A stretch of DNA of 64,000 nucleotides from Paenibacillus abyssi (GTDB lineage: Bacteria > Bacillota > Bacilli > Paenibacillales > Paenibacillaceae), in assembly GCF_014640295.1 (NCBI RefSeq), contig NZ_BMGR01000009.1:62001-126000 (forward strand), in the 5' to 3' direction. Every line of letters starts with the position of its first letter. The first letter of the stretch is position 1. Under the pieces are notes generated by a model. The model was not told where the DNA came from. It worked only from the letters and a program-made list of their open reading frames with translations, and did not search any database. A program made the translations under genes and the position numbers. Positions 27,963 through 37,540 of the stretch are shown one piece after another.

Positions 27963-29204
27963 TCAAATGAATTCACTAAACATATTTTTTATTCGCTCGA
28001 AAAATCCGGGTTTGGAGGGCGCAGAAGGATTCGCTTTGCGGCTGCCCGCTTTCTTAGGCGCACTGGCAACGCGGCTTCGCATATACTTGGACACATATTG
28101 AATCATACCCACCCCGCTCGTATAAGCAGGGTCGCGTACGCCGATATAGTCCGGTACAGCGATGCGGACAGAAGATTCCAATTCGCTCTGTGCAAGCGGA
28201 AGTACGCCGGCCATCGAAACCGTTCCGCCGGTCAGTACATAACCGCCTACCTTATCAGCAAAACCAAGCCTCCGTACCTCTTGGAGGACTAGATGAAAGA
28301 TTTCTTGCATCCGCGGTTCAATAATGTTGGCCAGGTCCACCTGGGAGAACTCTTTTTCCACATTACTGCCCATACGCATTACCTTGAATTTTTGATCATC
28401 GGCCGCATCGCTGATCATAGCGCAGCCATATTTAAGCTTAATCTTCTCCGCTTGCTCTGTCTGGGTACGCAAACCGTATGAGATATCGTTGGTCACGTAT
28501 TCGCCGCCGATTGGCAACGTCGAGGTCGCAGCCAGACTTCCCTGCTCGAAAATCGCAAGAGTGCATGAGCCTGCTCCGATATCAACAAGCACCGTTCCCA
28601 TCGTTTTCTCGTCTTTTGTAAGCGACATTTGACCTGAAGCAAGTGACATCAATATCACACCCGATATACGCAGGTCCGCTTTCTCAACACAGCGCATCAA
28701 GTTATGTATGGCTGTCTTCGCGCCCGTTATAACGGTCGCTTCAACTTCTAAGCGTACTCCGATCATACCGCGCGGATCGGATATGCCATCCAAACCATCT
28801 ACTAAAAACTGTTTGGGCACTAACCCGATAATCTCACGCTCTGGAGGTAAAGCCACCACTTTCGCGGCTTGGAGCACCCGTTCGATATCTTCTTCTCCGA
28901 TTTCGCGATCTTCATTCGATACCGCGACAACGCCATGATTGGTTTGTAATCCAATATGATTGCCCTGAATACCGACATACACGTCGGTTATTTGAATGCC
29001 AACCATACGCTCCGCATGATCCACAGCATTACGGATGGATTGCACGGTTTGGTCAATATCTACGATTGCTCCTTTGCGAATACCCTCCGAGTCGGCAGAT
29101 CCAACTCCAATAATATTAATGGCTCCATTTGTCATTTCACCAATAATAGCACGAACTTTGGATGTACCGATGTCCAAACTAACGATGATGTCGTTGCTGC
29201 TCAA
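27963..29204 (-). CDS. ftsA: Cell division protein FtsA
   Basis: Actin-like protein tethering FtsZ to the membrane. NDIIVSLDIGTSKVRAIIGE and the ATP-binding VLVDIGAGSCTLAIFE and GYVLTGGTVSMAGV are intact. A C-terminal amphipathic helix FFERIKNMFSEFI provides the membrane anchor. The start is taken as the TTG at 29204, nine bases after GGAGGTGCC; an in-frame ATG at 29225 would overlap that ribosome site. Product about 413 residues. Confidence 0.97.
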   Translation of the reverse strand: MSSNDIIVSLDIGTSKVRAIIGEMTNGAINIIGVGSADSEGIRKGAIVDIDQTVQSIRNAVDHAERMVGIQITDVYVGIQGNHIGLQTNHGVVAVSNEDREIGEEDIERVLQAAKVVALPPEREIIGLVPKQFLVDGLDGISDPRGMIGVRLEVEATVITGAKTAIHNLMRCVEKADLRISGVILMSLASGQMSLTKDEKTMGTVLVDIGAGSCTLAIFEQGSLAATSTLPIGGEYVTNDISYGLRTQTEQAEKIKLKYGCAMISDAADDQKFKVMRMGSNVEKEFSQVDLANIIEPRMQEIFHLVLQEVRRLGFADKVGGYVLTGGTVSMAGVLPLAQSELESSVRIAVPDYIGVRDPAYTSGVGMIQYVSKYMRSRVASAPKKAGSRKANPSAPSKPGFFERIKNMFSEFI

Positions 29205-29265
29205 CCCATGGCACCTCCATTTCAACAGAAATAATTAAGGGTAGGACTCTAACATACTGTACTAC

Positions 29266-29294
29266 TTATTCAACGCACTTTATATTTTCCCTCT
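29266..29294 (-). promoter_or_regulatory. Sigma-H-like promoter of ftsA-ftsZ
   Basis: AGAGGGAAA (29294-29286) and GTTGAATAA (29274-29266), 11 bp apart, match the sigma-H consensus RnAGGAwWW-N11/12-RnnGAATwW in all but one base. The ftsAZ operon of B. subtilis has a sigma-H promoter for the sporulation-time burst of FtsZ, so function fits. Confidence 0.6.
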
Positions 29295-29425
29295 TTTTTC
29301 TACAATTTTTTTGACTAGAAAGACTTGCCATTTCCCGAGAATGTCCGATCATGGCGATAATTGTAAGCTTGATTTTGAGAAAGAGAGGTGAAATACCATA
29401 AATAAAATTCTACCATTCTTTCTAA

Positions 29426-30193
29426 CTATTGAGTAGTCTCTTTTTCATTAGAATCTTCACTTTCTTCCCCATTCGTATCATATGGCGCATAGGTATCGGC
29501 CAGCAGCATCGTAACTCTGCCCGGTTCCTGGGTTTCAAGGACAGCGCTTAAAGTCGGTATTTTCTCACTCAGCAAGGAAATTGCAGTAATGACTTCAAAT
29601 TGCGTGCGCGTATATATTTTGATCCGATCGGGGTAGGAATTGGACGGAAACGGGATAATCTCCGAGAAATCCGACAGCATGTCGCTTGGAATCTCCGCCA
29701 GCGCCCGGGTCAGCTTTTCTTTCTGAGGATCGTCGCTTTTCCACTGTGAGAGCACCGGCTTGTCCACGACGTAATCCCGTCCTTTCATCGCAACAGTAGT
29801 CCCGCTTGAGAGGATCGCCGTAATATCACCCGAAGGCGATACTTCAAACGCGACTGCTGGAAATTCCAGCACCTGAATATGAATCTCACCGGGAAACTTC
29901 TTCGTCACGATGGCCTGTTCGATCGGCTTCATCTGCTCTATTCGCGATTTAATGGTTGCCGCAGTCGTTCCATAGAATGGATCGCCCACACGGATTTCTG
30001 AGGCATCCCCAATCTCCTCCGTGGTGATAAACTGCTGCCCTGTAATCGTAATCGATGAAATCTTGCTGATGGAAGAATTGAAAAACAGCACAGACAATAA
30101 AACAAAAAAGAGCAGGAAGAGGACGATCAGCAATTTACGGTTGCTGCGGCGTTTGGGTTTAGGTTCTTTTAATACAGGTATCAATTGTGACAT
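29426..30193 (-). CDS. divIB: Division protein DivIB/FtsQ
   Basis: A bitopic protein: basic cytoplasmic tail (PKPKRRSNRK), one membrane segment (about 22-42), then an extracellular POTRA domain (ISSITITGQQFITTEEI...) and the beta domain. It forms the FtsL-DivIC-DivIB scaffold at the septum. The ATG at 30193 has GGAGAGGGG upstream; an earlier in-frame TTG is not used. The acidic Glu-rich C-terminus is a common DivIB tail. It lies between murA and ftsA, without sbp or ylx genes of the B. subtilis locus. Confidence 0.94.
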   Translation of the reverse strand: MSQLIPVLKEPKPKRRSNRKLLIVLFLLFFVLLSVLFFNSSISKISSITITGQQFITTEEIGDASEIRVGDPFYGTTAATIKSRIEQMKPIEQAIVTKKFPGEIHIQVLEFPAVAFEVSPSGDITAILSSGTTVAMKGRDYVVDKPVLSQWKSDDPQKEKLTRALAEIPSDMLSDFSEIIPFPSNSYPDRIKIYTRTQFEVITAISLLSEKIPTLSAVLETQEPGRVTMLLADTYAPYDTNGEESEDSNEKETTQ

Positions 30194-30367
30194 AGCTTGT
30201 CCCCTCTCCAACCGTTAACGGCTCGCCGCCTACCGTTTCCAGGCAAGCGCAAACGGCTGCTGCAGCCTGGCTTGCTATGCAGCACCGTTTTATAGTAAAT
30301 TCCAAGTTGTAAAATAGTCCGGCCTTCCTAACCGGCGAAGACCGGCAGCGCTCTGTCTCTATTCCGC

Positions 30368-31645
30368 TTAAATGACTTGATTGTCTGTAACCGATGTATA
30401 CCGCGAGATTCGGGCTCCAAGCCGGTTGAACATCTGCTCGATCCTGTCGTACCCGCGATCAATATGATGAATCTGTTCAACAACGGTTTTCCCTTGCGCG
30501 GCCAGGCCAGCAATGACCAGCGCTGCACCTGCGCGCAGATCGGTTGCTTCCACCGTTGCCCCATAGAGCCTGGGGACACCGCGGATAATGGCGGAATTCA
30601 AATCAACCCGGATGTCAGCCCCCATGCGGCTTAATTCGTCCACATGTTTGAAGCGTCCTTCAAAGATCGTCTCCTTCATCACGCTAACGCCGTCCGCCAT
30701 CGCAAGCAGCACCATTACCTGGGATTGCAGATCCGTAGGAAACGCCGGATATGGCGAGGTTACGATTCGCTCGACCGCCAAGGGACGGCTCAAGCTGCCG
30801 ACTTTTATTATATCACCGTCAATTGCTACTTGAACACCTGCACGACGCAGGACGTGAATAAGAGATGTTAGATGGGATGGGTTCGTATTTTGAAGGGTGA
30901 CCTGACCGCGTGTAACCGCAGCTGCCACCATGACGGTGCCCGTGACAATGCGATCCGGGATGATCCGATAACGGCAAGGAACTAGTGACTGTACCCCTTC
31001 CACCGTTATTGTATCTGTTCCGGCTCCAATGATTTTGGCACCCATCCGGTTAAGAAAATGCTGAAGATCTTGTATTTCCGGCTCGCGAGCGGCGTTGCTG
31101 ATTGTCGTTATGCCTTCCGCCAATACCGCAGCCATCATTAAATTTTCCGTCGCGCCTACACTCGGAAAATCCAGATGCACTTCCGTGCCGATAAGTTTCT
31201 TTGCCTTGCAAACAATACGGTTTCCCATCTCCTCGATATGTGCGCCGAGCGCCTTCAGCCCTCGAAGATGAAGGTCAATTTTGCGTTCGCCGATCGCGCA
31301 CCCGCCGGGCTGGTATATTTCCACTTCGCCAAACCGTGCGAGCAGCGGCCCCATCAGAAAGATGGAAGAGCGCATTTGTCGCATGAGCGCCTCAGGAACA
31401 TGCCAAGAATTAGCGCCGGTTGTATCCAATACAACCGATTGTCCGCTATATTCCGCCTTGCAGCCTAGCTCGCGCAAAATCTCAAGCATGACCTCGATAT
31501 CCAGCAGGGTCGGGACATGATCGATAATTACCGTACCTTTAACAAGCATGCTAGCAGCCAATATCGGCAATGCGGCATTTTTCGCTCCTTGGATAACAAT
31601 GGTTCCTGAGAGAGGTTTCCCGCCTTCAATCACCAATTTGTCCAA
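30368..31645 (-). CDS. murA: UDP-N-acetylglucosamine 1-carboxyvinyltransferase
   Basis: MurA transfers enolpyruvate from PEP to UDP-GlcNAc, the first committed wall step and target of fosfomycin. Lys22/Asn23 (GAKNAALP) and the catalytic Cys116 in PGGCAIGERKID are present, so fosfomycin sensitivity is expected at the active site. The start is TTG at 31645 with GGAGGTG five bases before. Its position inside the dcw cluster differs from B. subtilis, where murA lies elsewhere. Confidence 0.97.
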   Translation of the reverse strand: MDKLVIEGGKPLSGTIVIQGAKNAALPILAASMLVKGTVIIDHVPTLLDIEVMLEILRELGCKAEYSGQSVVLDTTGANSWHVPEALMRQMRSSIFLMGPLLARFGEVEIYQPGGCAIGERKIDLHLRGLKALGAHIEEMGNRIVCKAKKLIGTEVHLDFPSVGATENLMMAAVLAEGITTISNAAREPEIQDLQHFLNRMGAKIIGAGTDTITVEGVQSLVPCRYRIIPDRIVTGTVMVAAAVTRGQVTLQNTNPSHLTSLIHVLRRAGVQVAIDGDIIKVGSLSRPLAVERIVTSPYPAFPTDLQSQVMVLLAMADGVSVMKETIFEGRFKHVDELSRMGADIRVDLNSAIIRGVPRLYGATVEATDLRAGAALVIAGLAAQGKTVVEQIHHIDRGYDRIEQMFNRLGARISRYTSVTDNQVI

Positions 31646-31660
31646 TGTATCACCTCCGAT

Positions 31661-32566
31661 TTACCGCTCACCCACCACCAGCACTTCCGGCATCAGTTCA
31701 ATTCCGTAACGTTCCTTGATGATGCTCTGAATGCGGGACATGAGGGTGAGAACATCCTCAGCTGTTGCTTGCCCGGTATTTACAATGAAATTGGCATGCT
31801 GCTCGGAAATCTCAGCACCACCCGACCGAAGCCCTTTTAATCCGGCTTCCTGAATAAGTCTGGCGGCATGATCTCCTGGAGGATTGCGAAACACACTGCC
31901 GGCACAGGGCATCTGCAGCGGCTGTGTGCGAAGCCGTCTGTCTTTGTACGATGCCATGGCCGCGGCAATCTCTTTCCTGTCTCCAGGCATAAGCTCGAAT
32001 GTCGTACTTATGACGATCCCTCTGCGTTCATGGAGCACAGAGTGCCGATAGGAAAACTCCATATCCGCTTTTCCGTATTGAACCAATTCCCCTGTTTCCA
32101 GCACAATCTCAGCTGATTTGAAGATACGTGACACATCCGATCCATGGGCTCCGGCATTCATATAGACGGCTCCGCCGACCGAACCCGGAATCCCTCCCGC
32201 AAATTCCAAACCGGTCAATCCTTCCTTGCCGGTCATAACGGAAAGCTTGATAAAGGAGTAGGAAGCGCCGGCATGCGCCAGGCTGCCTTCAAACCGGACA
32301 TAATCCAATCCTTCCCCGAGCTTGATTACGACACCGCGCACTCCCTTATCACTGACCAGCATGTTGGAGCCCCGGCCCAGATTCGTCCATGGCATTTGAT
32401 ATTTATGAAGCAGCCGGATCGTATTTACGATCTCATCCTTGCTGCCCGGAATGATTAGTATGTCTGCAGGACCGCCGATTCTCCAAGTCGTATAGTCGGC
32501 TAACGGCTCATCAAACCGCACGGTGCCTACTGAAGCTTGGTTCAATTCTTCAATGAAATGCCGCAT
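31661..32566 (-). CDS. murB: UDP-N-acetylenolpyruvoylglucosamine reductase
   Basis: FAD/NADPH enzyme that reduces the MurA product to UDP-MurNAc. TTWRIGGPADILIIP, the FAD-binding GRGSNMLVSDKGVRG, GLEFAGGIPGSVGGAVYMNAG (seen as FAGGIPGSVGGAVYMNAG) and the catalytic Ser in AGSVFRNP mark it as a type II MurB. Start at 32566, with AGGAGGT eight bases upstream, giving 301 residues. A 30-codon longer frame lacks a ribosome site. Confidence 0.97.
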   Translation of the reverse strand: MRHFIEELNQASVGTVRFDEPLADYTTWRIGGPADILIIPGSKDEIVNTIRLLHKYQMPWTNLGRGSNMLVSDKGVRGVVIKLGEGLDYVRFEGSLAHAGASYSFIKLSVMTGKEGLTGLEFAGGIPGSVGGAVYMNAGAHGSDVSRIFKSAEIVLETGELVQYGKADMEFSYRHSVLHERRGIVISTTFELMPGDRKEIAAAMASYKDRRLRTQPLQMPCAGSVFRNPPGDHAARLIQEAGLKGLRSGGAEISEQHANFIVNTGQATAEDVLTLMSRIQSIIKERYGIELMPEVLVVGER

Positions 32567-32750
32567 TTGCGGGACCTCCTTTGTGATGTGGTGAACGCAG
32601 TCATCGTAACAACCAGGTTCATTGTTTTGCACGATTTCAGGCGTCGGATGCAACAACCGGGCCGCCTTGGGAAGCGGTCACGATTATAGAGTATCTTATG
32701 CCTGCTGATATTGGAGTGTGACAGTCGCCTATTCACGCGGAACGGCGACT

Positions 32751-33860
32751 CTATCTGCCTGAACATAACCTTAGGAGTTCTCCTGTAATCATTCGCGCGG
32801 ATTCAGGCATTCCCAGCGCTGAAGCTGCATTGCTCATTTTTTTCAACCGGTCTTCATTGCCGATGATGCACTCTAGTTTATCTAATAGGAGCGCACCCGT
32901 CAGATCGCGTTCAAGCACCATTTCAGCGGCGCCGGCATCCGCTAACCTGCGGGCGTTAGGCTCTTGATGGTTATTCGTTACATTCGGTGAAGGAATCAGG
33001 ATCGATGGTACGCCAAGCGCTGTAATCTCCGCTATGGAAGACGCTCCAGAGCGGCTTACAATAAGCAAAGCTGCGGCCAGTACCTGTGCCATATTATGCA
33101 AATAAGGTCGTATATGCAAATTGCCGGATCCGGACAATTTCCGCTCTGCGATATGCCGTAAAATTTGCTCATGATAAGTCTCTCCTGTTACAAACACAAA
33201 ATGAATATCCGGGAACCGGTTCAGCTCGGGCACGATGGAGAGCATCGCATCGTTGATGGCTTTTGCGCCGCGGCTGCCGCCGACGATCAGTACGATTTTG
33301 CTGCCTGCAGGAAGCCCCAGTGATTCACACCCTTTTTCCGGTTCAGCCCGCAGCACCTGGGTTGCGCATGGATTGCCTGTATAGATGACGCGTTTGGATC
33401 CATTAAAATGCGCCGTTGACGCTTCAAAGCTAACCGCGATAAGATCTGCATAACGGCTCAAGAACTTGTTGGTCAAGCCGGGAATTACATTTTGCTCATG
33501 GATAAGGGTTGGAATGCCAAGCTTGGCAGCCGCGTAGACTACCGGCCCGCATACATAACCCCCGGTGCCGACAACCGCGTCTGGCTTGAATTCGCGAAGC
33601 AGCTGTTTGGAGCGTTTAACGCCTTTGATAAAGCGAAGAATCGTTCTGGCATTATCTATAGAAAGCTTTCTTTTGAATCCCGTGATATCGATTGCTTCAA
33701 AAGGAATGCCCTTCGCAGGAACGATCCTGCTCTCCAGCCCGCGTTCTGTTCCGATATAAAGAAGCGATGTCTCCGGCACTTCCTCTTGTATCTGTTTGCC
33801 GACGGCAACGGCCGGATAAATATGTCCGCCCGTTCCTCCTCCGGTTAATACGATTCGCAT
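32751..33860 (-). CDS. murG: Lipid II synthase (GlcNAc transferase) MurG
   Basis: MurG adds GlcNAc to lipid I on the inner membrane face, giving lipid II. The N-terminal GGTGGHIYPAVAVG loop and the C-domain VVGGSRGAKAIND and RSGASSIAEITALGVPSILIP motifs are clear in a 369-residue GT-B protein. It is 6 bp after the ftsW/spoVE gene, with GAGGTGA upstream. Confidence 0.97.
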   Translation of the reverse strand: MRIVLTGGGTGGHIYPAVAVGKQIQEEVPETSLLYIGTERGLESRIVPAKGIPFEAIDITGFKRKLSIDNARTILRFIKGVKRSKQLLREFKPDAVVGTGGYVCGPVVYAAAKLGIPTLIHEQNVIPGLTNKFLSRYADLIAVSFEASTAHFNGSKRVIYTGNPCATQVLRAEPEKGCESLGLPAGSKIVLIVGGSRGAKAINDAMLSIVPELNRFPDIHFVFVTGETYHEQILRHIAERKLSGSGNLHIRPYLHNMAQVLAAALLIVSRSGASSIAEITALGVPSILIPSPNVTNNHQEPNARRLADAGAAEMVLERDLTGALLLDKLECIIGNEDRLKKMSNAASALGMPESARMITGELLRLCSGR

Positions 33861-33866
33861 GAAACA

Positions 33867-34964
33867 TCACCTCGAATAACGGGAAATATTAAGTAAGACG
33901 CCAAGTGCGGTAAGCAGCAGCGTTAACGAAGAACCGCCGTAGCTGACAAGCGGGAGCGTAATTCCGGTTACCGGCAGCATACCGATGACGACACCGATAT
34001 TGATTAACACCTGAACCGCGATAATCCCCGTAATTCCTACGGCCAGCAAGCTGCCGAACGAATCCGGCGCCGTAATCGCCGTTCGCATGCCGCGCCAGAC
34101 GAGAATCAAAAACAAAACAATGATTGACATGCCGCCGATAAATCCCAGCTCTTCCGCTAAGATGGAGAAGATAAAATCCGTTTGCGGCTCCGGCAAGTAA
34201 TTATACTTTTGCCTGCTCATTCCTAGCCCAAGCCCAACCAAACCGCCCGGCCCAATCGCATAAAGCGATTGAATGGCTTGATACCCCGCGCCAAGCGGAT
34301 CCTGCCATGGATCCATGAAGGCGGTAATCCGCTGCAGCCGATAGGGAGCGGCAAGGATCAGCCCTATTAAACCGGCAACGCCGATCAGGGCCAGTGAGCC
34401 GAGATGGGCAAGCCTGGCCCCTGCAGAGTAGATAACGATAATTGAAGCGCCGACCATGACCGCACCTGTGCCCAAGTCCGGTTGAAGCATAATAAGTCCG
34501 AAAGCTGCCCCCATAATGCCAAGCGGCGGCAGCAGCCCCTTTGTAAAGGATGTGATTTGATCCTGTCTCTCCGATAACAGCCTGGCCAAGAAAACGACCA
34601 TCGCCAGTTTCATAAATTCCGACGGCTGTATGCCAAATGAGCTGATGCCCAGCCAGCTTCTTGCGCCGCCTCTGACAACGCCAATCCCGGGGATCAGTAC
34701 GAGTATCAGGAGACCGAAGCAGATAAGCAAGCCGAGCTTGGAACCCTTTTTCCAAACCCAGTAATCCGTATTCATCATGAAGAACATCGCGCCGATGCCC
34801 AAAACCGCAAACAGCAGCTGCCTTTTTACATAATAGAAAGCGTCGCCGAACTCGTTATAGCTGAGCACTGCGCTCGCGCTGTAAACCATGACAAGACCGA
34901 TAGTGAGAATGAGTAAAATCGAGACAATCATCCAAAGATCCGGGGCGGACCTCGCTTTAGCCAT
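33867..34964 (-). CDS. spoVE: SEDS glycosyltransferase FtsW/SpoVE
   Basis: A ten-helix SEDS protein that polymerises lipid II together with a class B PBP. GGARSWLGISSFGIQPSEFMKLA and the PEPQTDFIFSILAEELGF stretch (read as PEPQTDFIFSILAEE) are the family signatures. The position between murD and murG is that of B. subtilis spoVE, and SpoVD is encoded in the same cluster. FtsW of Paenibacillus could share this place, so the vegetative or sporulation role is not settled. ATG at 34964 chosen over an upstream in-frame start. Confidence 0.9.
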   Translation of the reverse strand: MAKARSAPDLWMIVSILLILTIGLVMVYSASAVLSYNEFGDAFYYVKRQLLFAVLGIGAMFFMMNTDYWVWKKGSKLGLLICFGLLILVLIPGIGVVRGGARSWLGISSFGIQPSEFMKLAMVVFLARLLSERQDQITSFTKGLLPPLGIMGAAFGLIMLQPDLGTGAVMVGASIIVIYSAGARLAHLGSLALIGVAGLIGLILAAPYRLQRITAFMDPWQDPLGAGYQAIQSLYAIGPGGLVGLGLGMSRQKYNYLPEPQTDFIFSILAEELGFIGGMSIIVLFLILVWRGMRTAITAPDSFGSLLAVGITGIIAVQVLINIGVVIGMLPVTGITLPLVSYGGSSLTLLLTALGVLLNISRYSR

Positions 34965-35009
34965 AACGCAGACACCCTTTACATATGGAAGTAGGGACAA
35001 GCCCCCTAC

Positions 35010-36440
35010 TTACAAGGTATGCGCCGAATCCTTAAAAATGCGCCCGCGCTGCTCGTACGATGTAAACATGTCCCAACTCGCGCAAGCAGGCGACAGCAAT
35101 ACGATATCGCCAGCCTCCGCAAGCTTGGACGCCTCGATCACCGCGCTGCGCAGGGTAGCTTCGGCTTCCTCCTCAGGTTCGACCGTTTTAACCGCAGTTA
35201 AACCCGCAAGCTCGGCGACATGCGCCAGCTTGCCACGCGTTTCACCCAGTACGACTAAAGCTTTAATCCGGTTACGGAACAAGGGAAGGAGCTCCATATA
35301 ATCCGAGCCGCGGTCTAGACCGCCTGCTACCAGCACAACGCCGCCGGGCAAAGACCCTACCGACATCGTTGTGGCGGTCGGATTCGTGGCTTTCGAATCG
35401 TTATAATATTTGACGCCATGCTTTGTGCACACATATTCCAACCGGTGCTCCACACCCTTGAATTCGCGCAGCGGCTGTACGAGCTTCTCCGGCTCAGCAC
35501 CCGCGGCTAGGCAGGCCGCAATGGCTGCCAATGCGTTAGCCGCATTGTGCCGTCCCGGAATCCCGAGCTCGGCGACCGGAACGATGGCATGTTCGTTTCC
35601 TCCTTCGTCACGCCAAACAATCTGCCGGGATAAACGAGCGTCCTCGTCAGTATCATCCGCTTTGTACGGCGGTTCGATGAAGACGCCGGTCTCTAACTGC
35701 TGCGTTAACGAGAAAGGCAGCACACGCGGCTTCAGCCCTCCTGAAAGCTCTCTGCACACAGCGTCATCCCAATTCAAGACTGCCATGTCGCTTTCCGACA
35801 TATTGGCGAACACTTTTGCCTTGGAGGCGATGTAATCCTCCATTCCGCCATGATAATCCAGGTGCGTCTCTACGATATTAAGCAGAACAGCGACCTTCGG
35901 CGCAAATGTGACGGTCCCCTTTAACTGAAAGCTGCTCAGCTCGGCAACGATCCAGTTGTCAGCGGAAGCCTCGATCGCGGCTTCGCATAATGGCCTTCCA
36001 ATATTACCCGCAACAATCGGATTTAAACCAGCTGCCTCCAGCAGCTCTCCAATCCACGTTGTTGTCGTCGTCTTGCCGTTCGAGCCAGTGATACCGATCA
36101 TTGGAGCCGGAGACAGCCAATACGCGACCTCGACCTCCGTTACAACCTCGACCCCATGGTTGATCGCTTGTTGAACGGGCGGTGCCTGATAAGGGATTCC
36201 CGGATTTTTGACAAGCAATGCCGTATCGCCCGTAATCAAATTCTCCGGATGGAAACCGCATATCACTTCAATGCCGAGTGTTTCGAGTTCAGCTGCTTCC
36301 GGACTTTGTTCTCTCGGTTTTTTGTCGTTTACAATGACGTGCGCGCCCAAAGAGTGAAACAGCTTTGCCGCACTGACGCCGCTTCTGGCCAATCCGAGAA
36401 CGACAACCTGGCGGTCCCGGTACAATGCCGGATGGTTCAT
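35010..36440 (-). CDS. murD: UDP-MurNAc-L-alanine:D-glutamate ligase
   Basis: Adds D-Glu to UDP-MurNAc-L-Ala. The Mur ligase P-loop GITGSNGKTTTTTW, the AELSSFQLKG and NIVETHLDYHGG segments and the Rossmann-like N-domain (VVVLGLARSGVSAAK) give the usual three-domain plan in 476 residues. AGGGGTTG precedes the ATG. Confidence 0.97.
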   Translation of the reverse strand: MNHPALYRDRQVVVLGLARSGVSAAKLFHSLGAHVIVNDKKPREQSPEAAELETLGIEVICGFHPENLITGDTALLVKNPGIPYQAPPVQQAINHGVEVVTEVEVAYWLSPAPMIGITGSNGKTTTTTWIGELLEAAGLNPIVAGNIGRPLCEAAIEASADNWIVAELSSFQLKGTVTFAPKVAVLLNIVETHLDYHGGMEDYIASKAKVFANMSESDMAVLNWDDAVCRELSGGLKPRVLPFSLTQQLETGVFIEPPYKADDTDEDARLSRQIVWRDEGGNEHAIVPVAELGIPGRHNAANALAAIAACLAAGAEPEKLVQPLREFKGVEHRLEYVCTKHGVKYYNDSKATNPTATTMSVGSLPGGVVLVAGGLDRGSDYMELLPLFRNRIKALVVLGETRGKLAHVAELAGLTAVKTVEPEEEAEATLRSAVIEASKLAEAGDIVLLSPACASWDMFTSYEQRGRIFKDSAHTL

Positions 36441-36573
36441 AATTTACAACCCCTTTATGTATGCCCGCTATTCCTTGCTTGGTCACGGGCGAAGCTATAT
36501 GGCTGACTGGATGACCGGTGTAAAACGTTAAGTTATGCTTTAATTGAGAGATTTAAAGCTCATAACAATGCGA

Positions 36574-37536
36574 CTACAAGCCGCGGTGTAAGAGCAAGCC
36601 TAGTGATGCAAATACGAGCCCCACAAACCAGAACACCGTTACAACACGCCACTCGGACCAGCCGGAAAGCTCAAAATGATGATGAATCGGGCTCATCTTA
36701 AAAATACGCTTGCCGCGTAATTTAAAGGAACCAACCTGTAGGATAACAGACAGCATTTCCAATACGAACACGCCGCCGATGACTACAAGCAGCAGTTCGG
36801 TCTTCGTTAGAATTGCCACAGCGGCCAATCCGCCTCCGATCCCCAGTGAGCCGGTATCGCCCATGAATACTTTTGCCGGATGAGCGTTAAACACAAGAAA
36901 GCCAAGCACAGCGCCAATCATCGCGGCGGAAAACACAGCGGACTCGTGCGCAGTGACATGCATGGCAATCAAGGCGTATGCACCGAAGGCAAGCGCGCTT
37001 GATCCGGCCAGCAGGCCGTCAACACCATCGGTAAAATTAACCGCGTTGCTTGTTCCAAACAAAATAATAATGACAAACAAATAATAAAACCAACCAAAAT
37101 CAAGTCCCCAAGAGGTTCCGGGCACAGCAACAAAAGTACTGTGATCCATCGAATACAGCTGCACGCATAAGATGATACTGAACAGCAGCTGACCCACGAG
37201 CTTCTGCCCGGCAGTTAAGCCAAGCGAACGTTTAAAAGCAATTTTAATGTAATCATCCAAAAATCCGATCAGTCCAAAGCCCAGTGATGCCGTAATCAAC
37301 ACCCAGAAATCCATCGTTTTATCGGAGAATTTCAGAAATGCCAGCGTGAGCGCAAGCATGATAATAATGCCGCCCATCGTTGGCGTGCCTTTTTTCTTTA
37401 AATGACTCTGCGGTCCGTCTGTGCGAATCTCTTGCCCGAACTTTAATCGCCGAAGCAGCGGGATGAACAAAGGTCCAAGTATAACCGCTAGTAAGAAGGA
37501 GACGCCCATCGTCATTAATATGACCTTCATGTCCAT
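36574..37536 (-). CDS. mraY: Phospho-MurNAc-pentapeptide transferase MraY
   Basis: Makes lipid I from UDP-MurNAc-pentapeptide and undecaprenyl phosphate. Ten membrane segments, the DD pair in GFLDDYIK, NAVNFTDGVDGLLAG and MSPIHHHFEL are all present. The start at 37536 (MDMKVILMTM) has GGGGGG/TGAG seven bases upstream; the frame continues 27 codons further but overlaps murF. Product 320 residues. Confidence 0.97.
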   Translation of the reverse strand: MDMKVILMTMGVSFLLAVILGPLFIPLLRRLKFGQEIRTDGPQSHLKKKGTPTMGGIIIMLALTLAFLKFSDKTMDFWVLITASLGFGLIGFLDDYIKIAFKRSLGLTAGQKLVGQLLFSIILCVQLYSMDHSTFVAVPGTSWGLDFGWFYYLFVIIILFGTSNAVNFTDGVDGLLAGSSALAFGAYALIAMHVTAHESAVFSAAMIGAVLGFLVFNAHPAKVFMGDTGSLGIGGGLAAVAILTKTELLLVVIGGVFVLEMLSVILQVGSFKLRGKRIFKMSPIHHHFELSGWSEWRVVTVFWFVGLVFASLGLLLHRGL

Positions 37537-37540
37537 ATGC

